Under the pieces are notes generated by a model, which saw only the letters and a program-made list of their open reading frames with translations, searched no databases and was not told the DNA's origin. Positions 57,825 to 64,000 of a stretch of DNA of 64,000 bases are shown piece by piece. The stretch comes from Candidatus Hecatella orcuttiae (GTDB taxonomy: Archaea > Thermoproteota > Bathyarchaeia > Hecatellales > Hecatellaceae), in NCBI GenBank assembly GCA_002011035.2, contig MTLY02000002.1, positions 248,001-312,000 on the forward strand, read 5' to 3'. Positions within the stretch are counted from its first letter, which is position 1. Each line of letters begins with the position of its first letter. A program made the position numbers and the translations under genes.

Positions 57825-59285
57825 TTAAACCTGTTTGCGGCTTAGAATCTCCACGAATTTCTCCGCACCCTTCGGAGGCTTCGTCAGGAAGCTCACCGCG
57901 AGGAAGACTATTGAGCTGCAGAGGATCCCCCAAACTCCAGGCCAATGCCCAAGAGGAAAGGTGCGGGTAAAGTAGAGGAAGCCTACCACGGCGATTCCGG
58001 CTAGGATGCTGGACACAGCTCCCGCGGCTGTGGCCCTCTTCCAGAAGAACCCTCCTAAAACCGCGGGGACAAACTGTAGCAGGCCTGCGGAAGACATGAC
58101 TGAAAGCTCTACAAGTAATCCCGCGGGGCGAATGGAGAAAGCTACGATGACCGCTGCCATGATCAGAATGGTAGCTCGACCTACTCTCAAGCCTCCCAGC
58201 TCACTAGCTTTCGGCCTCAGACCCTTGTATAGGTCAACAGCTGTCATGGAGCTCAAGGACAGGAGAATGGAGTCCACTGTTGAAACCGCTGCGGCCAAGA
58301 TTCCCACCATGACCAGCAGGGCTAAGGGAGCGGGCACGAGGGTGAGAAGCGACGGCATGGCCAAATCCGGGTTAGCCAAATCGGGCAGCAGGATTTTAGC
58401 CGCCAACCCCAGCATGGTTACGATGATGGTGTAGGTGAAGCCGAAGACGAGGAAGCCTCTGAACATGTTCTTCAGGGACCAAACCGAGTTGGGGACGAAA
58501 AACCTCTGAACAACTTGGGGGTTGGTGATAGAGAAGAAAAACCAGGGGAGAGTCAAGCCTAGAAACTTGGGGAAGTTAAAAAACTTCCCGGGCCCCGGCA
58601 CCACCAGCAACTCAGGATGCTCTGTTTCGAGGGCGGAGAAGAAGCTTCCGAAGCCTCCTAGGCCTATCTGGATGACAAAGAAGAGGAGAATAAGGGCTAG
58701 GGTGATCATCATGGAAGCCTGCAAGGCATCCGTCCAAGCTACAGCCCTCATGCCACCCCACCAGGTGTAAGCGGCGATGACGAAGCCCATGAAGAGCACC
58801 CCGGCGATGAAAGGTATCTGACCGCCAGAGAGGGTGCTTATCAGGTAGGCGGGGCCGACCAACTGCACCGACATGTAGGGAACGAGGAAAACCAAGCAGG
58901 CGGCAGCCATCACCACCGCGGCGAATCTGTTCTCATACCGGTCCCCCAAAAACTGGGCGGGGGTTACGTAGCTTCTCAGCCTGCCGGCGGCGTAAAATCG
59001 AAGGCCCACCATCACCGCTACCATCAAACCCATGAGGTAGATGAGCTCAAAACCCAGAGCTCCTACGCCTCCCACGTAGGTGAACCCCACGAGGCCCACC
59101 ATCATGAAAGCGCTGTAGGTTGTGGCGCTGTAGGTGAGGGCGGAAACCGTGCCCCCCAGCCTCCTACCCGCTATGAAATACTCCTCTAGGCCTTTGCCCG
59201 TTCTCATGCGGCCGTAATGGGCGATGAGGAAACTGGCGGTGAAGAAAACGCCTATGGTGAGGTAAATCCACCCTGCGGAGACCAA
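57825..59285 (-). CDS. Sodium:solute symporter (SSS) family transporter
   Basis: This 486-aa permease has ~13 hydrophobic helices. Family markers are LEEYFIAGRRLGGTVSALTY (the fAGr motif), WWGGMRAVAWTDALQASMM, PQVVQRFFVP and ILAAAVSTVDSILLSLSSMT (Na2 site S-T/S-D). The C-terminal FVPAVLGGFFWKRATAAGAV is also typical. It is closest in style to PanF-like or general solute symporters; the substrate cannot be fixed. It starts at a TTG 1 nt after the small membrane partner gene, indicating tight coupling. Confidence 0.9.
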   Translation of the reverse strand: MVSAGWIYLTIGVFFTASFLIAHYGRMRTGKGLEEYFIAGRRLGGTVSALTYSATTYSAFMMVGLVGFTYVGGVGALGFELIYLMGLMVAVMVGLRFYAAGRLRSYVTPAQFLGDRYENRFAAVVMAAACLVFLVPYMSVQLVGPAYLISTLSGGQIPFIAGVLFMGFVIAAYTWWGGMRAVAWTDALQASMMITLALILLFFVIQIGLGGFGSFFSALETEHPELLVVPGPGKFFNFPKFLGLTLPWFFFSITNPQVVQRFFVPNSVWSLKNMFRGFLVFGFTYTIIVTMLGLAAKILLPDLANPDLAMPSLLTLVPAPLALLVMVGILAAAVSTVDSILLSLSSMTAVDLYKGLRPKASELGGLRVGRATILIMAAVIVAFSIRPAGLLVELSVMSSAGLLQFVPAVLGGFFWKRATAAGAVSSILAGIAVVGFLYFTRTFPLGHWPGVWGILCSSIVFLAVSFLTKPPKGAEKFVEILSRKQV

Positions 59286-59286
59286 G

Positions 59287-59478
59287 CTAATCTTCCCACC
59301 TTGAAATCAGAGAAAACATGGAGACTATGGCGACCAGCGCCAAAACCGCCCAGAACAAGTAGGCTCCGTAGATGCGGGGGAAATCCGCCAAAACCGTATA
59401 GGGTACAACGTAGGCCAAGGCTAAAAGGGCGACGAACCAGCCGAGCCACAGAAGCCGGGCTCCCGGCAAAGGGGTCAC
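59287..59478 (-). CDS. Small membrane partner of the symporter (DUF3311/YhdT-like)
   Basis: This 63-aa protein has two hydrophobic helices (LLWLGWFVALLALAYVVPYT and YLFWAVLALVAIVSMFSLIS). The two-helix small protein encoded directly upstream of an SSS permease matches the DUF3311 / YhdT arrangement. It begins at a GTG with gaaagg upstream. Function is unknown; it probably assists assembly or activity of the symporter. Confidence 0.78.
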   Translation of the reverse strand: MTPLPGARLLWLGWFVALLALAYVVPYTVLADFPRIYGAYLFWAVLALVAIVSMFSLISRWED

Positions 59479-59563
59479 AACCTTTCAAAAGTATTTTCAT
59501 TACTAAAAGTGGAGCCAGATATTAAATATTTCGACATCCAAAATATAGGATGAGCTGAAGCCT

Positions 59564-60403
59564 ATGGCTGAAAAAATACTGCTAGGCCCCGCAGGAATCC
59601 CCACGGTAACCAAGCCTCGGTCTTCGGTGGAAGGTGTTAAAACCGTGGCCGGCCTAGGCCTCCAGGCCATAGAAATCCAGTTTGTGCGGGGAGTGAACAT
59701 GAGCCTTGAAGCGGCTGAAGAAGTGGGAAGAGTGGCGAAAAAATTAAACGTGGAACTCTCCATTCACGCTCCCTACTACATCAACCTCTGCTCTGAGAAG
59801 AAGAAGACCGTCGAAGAGTCCAAGCAGAGGATCCTCGACTCTGCTACTCGAGGAGAGAAGATGGGCGCACACATCGTGGTCATTCACCCCGGGTACTACG
59901 GTCAACTGACTTCGGAGAAAGCCTTCAAGATGGTGGAGGAAAGCTTTCAAGACCTCCTAGGCAGGCTGAGGGACGAAGGCGTCGGAAAGGTTAAACTCGG
60001 GCTTGAAACCATGGGGAAGCAAAGCCAGTTTGGAACCCTCGACGAAATCATCCAGCTATGCCGGGAAGTGGACTGCGTGCCCAACGTGGACTTTGCCCAC
60101 ATCTTCGCTAGGCAGGGGGGCAAGATAGACTACGGAGAAATCCTCGACCGGGTGGCTGAGCTGAAGCTGCCGCATCTCCACGTGCACTTTTCAGGAATAA
60201 ACTGGACTCCTGTTAAGGGAACGGATAAAGGCAACGAAAAAAACCACTTGGAGATAAAAGCCAACCAGCCTCCCTTCGAGCCTTTGGCAAGAGAAATTTT
60301 GAGGAGAAAAGTCAGCGCCACCATCATTTCCGAATCCCCCATTCTAGAACAGGACAGTTTAGCCATGAAGAGGATCTTTGAAAAACTCGGCTACAAGTTT
60401 TAA
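59564..60403 (+). CDS. nfo: Endonuclease IV (AP endonuclease)
   Basis: This 279-aa TIM-barrel enzyme cleaves abasic sites and 3' blocks in base-excision repair. The Zn-ligand pattern is intact: LSIHAPYYINL (His), HIVVIHPGYYGQ (His), KLGLETMGKQSQFGT (Glu), NVDFAHIFARQGG (Asp/His), LHVHFSGINW (His) and IISESPILEQDS (Glu). The archaeal variant starts MAEKILLGPAGIP. It is divergent from the symporter genes and is followed by trxB on the same strand. Confidence 0.92.
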   Translation: MAEKILLGPAGIPTVTKPRSSVEGVKTVAGLGLQAIEIQFVRGVNMSLEAAEEVGRVAKKLNVELSIHAPYYINLCSEKKKTVEESKQRILDSATRGEKMGAHIVVIHPGYYGQLTSEKAFKMVEESFQDLLGRLRDEGVGKVKLGLETMGKQSQFGTLDEIIQLCREVDCVPNVDFAHIFARQGGKIDYGEILDRVAELKLPHLHVHFSGINWTPVKGTDKGNEKNHLEIKANQPPFEPLAREILRRKVSATIISESPILEQDSLAMKRIFEKLGYKF

Positions 60404-60441
60404 CCCAACGATTAAGACTGCTTTTTAAAGGAAACAAATTT

Positions 60442-61401
60442 ATGCGATTCCGAAGATCAGTCTTGGGGAACAGTGAACAAAAAGTGTACGACCTCGTTAT
60501 TGTGGGAAGCGGCTGCGCCGGGTTGACGGCGGCTCTCTACGCGGCCAGAGCTGGACTGAAGACCGTGGTTTTGGAGAAAGAGGTCATAGGAGGGCAGATT
60601 TCCCTCACGGCCACGGTGGAAAATTACCCCGGCTTCAAGGAAATCAGCGGCCCGGAGTTGATGAGGCTTTTCCAAGAGCAGGCTGAAGCGGCGGGAGCTG
60701 AAATTCAAACAGCGGAAGTTTCAGCCATAGAAGACCTAGGAGACAGGAAGCTGGTTAAGACAAGCTCAGGGGACCTTGAAGCCAGAGCCGTCATCATAGC
60801 CACCGGCTCCTCTCCTAGACAACTGGGCGTCAAAGGGGAAAAGGAGCTCATCGGGAAAGGGGTTGCCTTCTGCGCACTCTGCGACGGGCCTATTTTCACC
60901 GGCAAAGACGTGGCGGTGGTGGGAGGGGGAAACTCAGCCACGAAAGAAGCCATCTACTTGACCAAGATGGTGAACAAAGTGTATCTCATTCACCGAAGAG
61001 ATAAGTTGAGGGCTGAGAAGTCATGGCAGGAAAAAGCCTTCCGAAACGAGAAAATAGAATTCATCTTCGACACCGTGGTGGAAGAAGTAGTGGGAAGAGA
61101 CCGGCTGGAAAAACTCGTGCTCAAAAACCTTAAAACAGGGAAGCTTTCCGAGCTTCGCGTAGACGGTGTTTTCATCTACATCGGCCTGAAGCCCAACACG
61201 GATTTCGTCAACGTTAAGAAAAATCCGAATGGAACTATCCTAACCGACGAATGCATGCGAACCTCGGTTCCCGGAATCTTCGCAGCGGGAGACTGCAGAG
61301 ACAAGTGCATGCGGCAGATTGTAACTTGCGTAGGCGAAGGAGCCACCGCCGCTATCCAAGCTTACGAGTACGTAGAAGAACTGAGGGGAAAGAAAACCTG
61401 A
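60442..61401 (+). CDS. trxB: Thioredoxin reductase
   Basis: This 319-aa FAD-NAD(P)H oxidoreductase of the low-Mr thioredoxin reductase class has FAD motif DLVIVGSGCAGLTAALYAAR and the redox-active VAFCALCDGPIF (C-A-L-C rather than the common CATC). The NADPH motif is VAVVGGGNSATKEAIYLTK and the FAD C-terminal motif is PGIFAAGDCRDKCMRQIVTC. A likely TATA element (ctttttaaagg) lies ~15-25 bp upstream. The partner thioredoxin is not in the window. Confidence 0.94.
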   Translation: MRFRRSVLGNSEQKVYDLVIVGSGCAGLTAALYAARAGLKTVVLEKEVIGGQISLTATVENYPGFKEISGPELMRLFQEQAEAAGAEIQTAEVSAIEDLGDRKLVKTSSGDLEARAVIIATGSSPRQLGVKGEKELIGKGVAFCALCDGPIFTGKDVAVVGGGNSATKEAIYLTKMVNKVYLIHRRDKLRAEKSWQEKAFRNEKIEFIFDTVVEEVVGRDRLEKLVLKNLKTGKLSELRVDGVFIYIGLKPNTDFVNVKKNPNGTILTDECMRTSVPGIFAAGDCRDKCMRQIVTCVGEGATAAIQAYEYVEELRGKKT

Positions 61402-61420
61402 ACACCAACTTGAGCGAAGA

Positions 61421-62443
61421 CTACAGCTCCTGAGGTGAACTTTGAAGCGCCTTCCAAAGCTCATCTTGGAGAGGTGCGGGCAGTCTTCTTGCCAAGCCGT
61501 TTTTTCCCACCATTACTCTGACTTTGGGGTCTTTCAGAATCTTCCCTATGACAGCGGCTTCGGAGCCCTCGCGAGTAAGGCTTTCTACGATGTCATCCGT
61601 CCTCTGCGGCTCCGCTACTATGAGGAGCGCCCCAGAGCTCACCAGCCTCAGGGGATTGACGGCGAAGACCCGGCAGATTTCCCGGGTTTCAGGCCTGATG
61701 GGAATTTTGTCCTCGTAGACCCTGAACCCCGTCCCCGAGGCGTCAGCCAGCTCGTGGAGGCCTGCAGCTAGGCCTCCTTCTGTGGGGTCGTGCATGGCTT
61801 GAACTCCGCCCGTTTCGAAGGCGGTTAAGGCTTCTTGAACCACGCTGATTTCCCGGTAAAACTTCTCCGCCCTTTCCACGGTTTTCTTCCCCAGCCTTTC
61901 AACCAACAAACTTTTCCTGTCAGATGCTAGGATGGCGGTGCCTTCGATGCCCACTCCCTTGGTCAGAATTATCTTAGCTCCCGCCTTAGCATTCCTGCAA
62001 GCCGCATACCGGCCCCTCTCAGCCAAGCCTGCTGAAAAACCCACGACCAAGGGGTGGCTTAGGCCCGGAGTAACCTCGCTGTGGCCGCCTACCACAGCAA
62101 CCCCCAACCGGAGGGCGGCTGAGCCTATTTGGGCGGAGATTTCCTTCAAGGTTTTTTCTCCAGACCCCGGGGGAAGCATGATGCAGGAGAGAAGCCACTG
62201 AGGCCTGATCCCTCGCGTGGCTACATCGTTGCAGGCGATGTGAGCTGCCGCCCAGCCGATTTTTCTCACCGCGCCGCTGATGGGGTCACAGGATAGGGCT
62301 AGGAGGCTTCTCCCCGCCTTGACGATGGCGGCGTCCTCCCCTTTGGCAGGTCCGAGGACCACGTCGCCACGTTTTAAGCCTAAATATCGGAAGACCTGGG
62401 CCTTCAAAACCTTCGGGGGTGTTTTTCCCAACGGCAGCTTCAT
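61421..62443 (-). CDS. AIR synthase-related (HypE/PurM-like) protein
   Basis: This 340-aa PurM-superfamily protein has DVVLGPAKGEDAAIVKAGRS and AAAHIACNDVATRGIRPQWL, matching the ATP-binding dimer interface. VAVVGGHSEVTPGLSHPLVV and VQAMHDPTEGGLAAGLHELA match HypE/ThiL/PurM. The C-terminal HypE-type Cys tail is not present (it ends SSPQEL), so it is unlikely to be a true hydrogenase maturase. It belongs to a widespread archaeal HypE-like family of unknown role. It lies 8 nt downstream of the RPA gene on the minus strand. Confidence 0.85.
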   Translation of the reverse strand: MKLPLGKTPPKVLKAQVFRYLGLKRGDVVLGPAKGEDAAIVKAGRSLLALSCDPISGAVRKIGWAAAHIACNDVATRGIRPQWLLSCIMLPPGSGEKTLKEISAQIGSAALRLGVAVVGGHSEVTPGLSHPLVVGFSAGLAERGRYAACRNAKAGAKIILTKGVGIEGTAILASDRKSLLVERLGKKTVERAEKFYREISVVQEALTAFETGGVQAMHDPTEGGLAAGLHELADASGTGFRVYEDKIPIRPETREICRVFAVNPLRLVSSGALLIVAEPQRTDDIVESLTREGSEAAVIGKILKDPKVRVMVGKNGLARRLPAPLQDELWKALQSSPQEL

Positions 62444-62451
62444 GCGCTATT

Positions 62452-63717
62452 TTAACCTCTAGCCTTCTCATCTGAAAACAGTCTGGTGGAGGGTTTGGAC
62501 TCCGACTCAGAAGGCTGAGAAATTAGCTCCACGACGGTGAAGCTTCCTGTGGAAAGCTCCGTTTCCCCCTGAAGACCCGGCTTAGCCGTCACGTTTTTCA
62601 GCCTGATCTGAACGCCCGGTGGAAACTTGGCCAAGATCTCCGCCTGCTTTCTCCAAGCGGAAACCCTGAGGACGCCGGTTTCATCCCTCAGCCTAAAGCT
62701 GGCCACCTGGGTTTGGGTTCCGTCCTTCAGGGTCACTTCCCTCACAGCCGGAGCGTCGACCATCACGCCTTCCACGGTGAGGTTCCTCATGCCGGGGTTG
62801 ATCCTGCCTAGGGGTGTAGGCTTGTCTTCCACTGGAGCGGCGGGTGTGGGTGTAGGCGTCAGCTTCAGGTAGGTGTTTCTGTTGACGTGGGCTTCCAGTT
62901 CACCCAGCCTGTTCTCCCGGGTTTTCCCCCTGATTACCTCTATTCTGTCTCCCACCCGGGCTTTTTCCACGGCCTCCACCCAGTCGTTCCATACTACGAG
63001 GTTTATCTCCCCGGAGTCATCCCTCAGCCTCAGCCGCATCACCGTCCCCTCCCCTCCGTCGCTTCTGAGAAATTTTCTGGCAGGGTAGGCCTGGATGATT
63101 TCCCCTGAGAGGTTGACTTCTTCCCCCGGTTTCTTCAGGCTTCGGATTTCTTGGAAAAACTCCCCGAGGGCGGGAACTTGGACTTCCCCGCCGACTTGGC
63201 TTGGGGGGATAAGCGCTATCCTTCCGCTGTCAGCCACATGGAGCTCGGTTTTTCCCGCGAGGGAGGTTCGGGTGTAGCCGTGTTCTATCTTCACAACGGC
63301 ATCGGGCTGGATTTTCAGCCGCTCCGCTTCTTCAGCCTTCTGATTCCACAGGTAAACCTCCAGCACTCCTGTCTTGTCCCCTAAAAGCAGCCTCTTGAGT
63401 TTTCCTTCCTGACCGTCCGGTCTCTTGAAGAGTTTTACCGGGTAGACTCCCAGAACCCTCCCTGTGAGGGATACGTCCCTCAAACCTGAGATGACATCTT
63501 CGATTTCAGTGTCAACAGCCAGACTGCTGTCCCAAAGAGAAACTCCAAGGTCTAGAGCCACGAGGAAAGCGGCACCTTCAGGGTTGAGGAGGCTTTTAGC
63601 TTCAGCCCTCTTACTTTCCACCATCTCCAGCAGTTTTTCTCTGGTCAAATCCGGCTTCTCAGCCATAATTTTGACGAGGATAGCTTCAAGCCTGCTGGAA
63701 GGCTGCGGCTCCGTCAT
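62452..63717 (-). CDS. rpa: Replication protein A-like single-stranded DNA-binding protein
   Basis: This 421-aa multi-OB protein has three OB folds at ~75-170 (VSLTGRVLGVYPVKLFKR, VLEVYLWNQKAEEAERL), ~190-290 (VNLSGEIIQAYPARKF, INLVVWNDWVEAVEKA) and ~315-400 (LTVEGVMVDAPAVREVTL, VLRVSAWRKQAEILAKF). An N-terminal helical region (~1-60) may mediate interaction. No zinc finger is seen. It binds ssDNA in replication and repair. A TPTPTPAAPVEDKPTP linker separates OB2 and OB3. Confidence 0.93.
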   Translation of the reverse strand: MTEPQPSSRLEAILVKIMAEKPDLTREKLLEMVESKRAEAKSLLNPEGAAFLVALDLGVSLWDSSLAVDTEIEDVISGLRDVSLTGRVLGVYPVKLFKRPDGQEGKLKRLLLGDKTGVLEVYLWNQKAEEAERLKIQPDAVVKIEHGYTRTSLAGKTELHVADSGRIALIPPSQVGGEVQVPALGEFFQEIRSLKKPGEEVNLSGEIIQAYPARKFLRSDGGEGTVMRLRLRDDSGEINLVVWNDWVEAVEKARVGDRIEVIRGKTRENRLGELEAHVNRNTYLKLTPTPTPAAPVEDKPTPLGRINPGMRNLTVEGVMVDAPAVREVTLKDGTQTQVASFRLRDETGVLRVSAWRKQAEILAKFPPGVQIRLKNVTAKPGLQGETELSTGSFTVVELISQPSESESKPSTRLFSDEKARG

Positions 63718-63826
63718 TTTTTTCCAAGCCCTAAAGAGAAGAGCGGTGGGAGGCGGCTCTTCATCGATCCCTTCATGGTAAGCCGTTACCTAAAATAGAT
63801 TTTGCTCCAAGCGAACTCCCTCAATC

Positions 63827-63834
63827 TTTAAATA
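63827..63834 (+). promoter_or_regulatory. TATA-like element before the final partial gene
   Basis: TTTAAATA lies ~55 bp before the GTG at 63888, followed by aaaggagg (63834-63841), which looks like a translation signal but is far from the GTG. The element probably drives the partial LOR/SDH gene. Confidence 0.45.
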
Positions 63835-63887
63835 AAGGAGGCCTTCACAATTCTAACGGTTTTTGAGAGAGGTTCTGACCGTGGACG

Positions 63888-64000
63888 GTGGTCGAGTTCC
63901 ATCGGAAAAAGCAGGAGGACTCCTTTCTCCACACTAGAGACGTGGAGGTGGAAGGCCACCTAATCGACTCCATGATCCTCTCCAGGATCTGGGACAGGAT
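63888..64000 (+). CDS. LOR/SDH (TIGR00300) family protein, N-terminal fragment cut by window edge
   Basis: Thirty-seven residues are visible, starting at GTG after an in-frame TGA: MVEFHRKKQEDS, then DVEVEGHLIDSMILSRIWDR. The block REVEvEGHLIDSmIL is the typical opening of the archaeal LOR/SDH family (ornithine cyclodeaminase or arginine dihydrolase-like, TIGR00300). A gagagg site lies ~14 nt upstream. The gene runs off the window, so completeness and activity cannot be assessed. Confidence 0.72.
   Translation, partial: MVEFHRKKQEDSFLHTRDVEVEGHLIDSMILSRIWDR

Noticed and set aside
61421-62443. True hydrogenase maturase HypE
   Set aside because: The C-terminal Cys tail needed for thiocarboxamide formation is missing, and no hyp or hydrogenase genes are nearby.
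1-64000. CRISPR arrays, insertion sequences, prophage or integrases
   Set aside because: No regularly spaced repeats, transposases, integrases or phage genes are seen; the only long exact repeat noticed is the cdc48 intragenic one.

Overview
The window is a gene-dense, IS-free and CRISPR-free piece of an archaeal chromosome. The information-processing genes are archaeal: aCPSF1, LSm, L37e, aEF1-beta, RPA, FEN1, Cdc48, proteasome beta, Bud32 and Pth2. So are the CoA pathway (pantoate kinase plus phosphopantothenate synthetase) and an intron-containing tRNA-Ala. SepF points to FtsZ-type division. DUF2153, mannosyl-3-phosphoglycerate synthase, TreT-like trehalose synthase and a Pyrococcus-type ferredoxin suggest a (hyper)thermophilic or heat-adapted member of the TACK side, possibly Bathyarchaeia-like; this placement is inference. 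TTG and GTG starts and 1-30 nt gene overlaps are common.

Layout. 1-10433 (+): the end of smc, then scpA and scpB (classical condensin), moaA-moaC-moaB (molybdopterin), truA, and then a second SMC-type operon: a short Smc5-like ATPase, a kleisin-like protein and a MAGE/Nse3-like tandem winged-helix protein. 10430-18951: a stand-alone RAM-domain regulator, a CofE-like ligase, tldD/tldE, small membrane proteins, Hsp20, pcm, FEN1 and a wHTH protein. 18997-26658: cdc48, a split purH, HAD phosphatase, aEF1-beta with its zinc-ribbon partner, pth2, bud32, DUF2153 and an AT-rich stretch. 26773-33771: UbiA prenyltransferase, mpgS, yqeC, GH130, an Lrp regulator and two glycosyltransferases. 33901-39402: tRNA-Ala(GGC) with two introns, L37e, LSm, a PUA protein, sepF, aCPSF1, psmB, UPF0179 and an FKBP isomerase. 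39538-45642: a tightly packed CoA operon (PoK, PPS, Hps-RraA fusion, ketopantoate reductase, CoaBC, SAM hydrolase). 45619-50853: nadM, treT, a CBS protein, an HD hydrolase, an adenosine-specific-kinase family protein, DsrE and TusA. 51083-53981: feoB, a Cys-rich mini-protein and a DtxR-FeoA fusion behind a promoter carrying a near-consensus DtxR/IdeR box. 54026-64000: a large surface-type membrane protein, a CPBP protease, ferredoxin, an SSS symporter with its small partner, endonuclease IV, thioredoxin reductase, an AIR-synthase-like protein, RPA, and the start of a LOR/SDH-family protein.

The most notable system is the 6975-10433 operon. Its ATPase head has Smc5-type signatures, the next protein can be aligned by pattern with the ScpA kleisin encoded 6 kb upstream, and the third resembles MAGE/Nse3 KITE proteins. 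Together they look like a compact archaeal Smc5/6-like complex beside an ordinary SMC-ScpAB. Other points worth attention are the doubly interrupted tRNA-Ala, the self-contained feo regulatory circuit, the Hps-RraA fusion inside the CoA operon, the domain-boundary split of purH, and a 55-nt identical repeat joining the two Walker A regions of cdc48.

All calls come from reading the sequence and the supplied ORF track; no database search was run.
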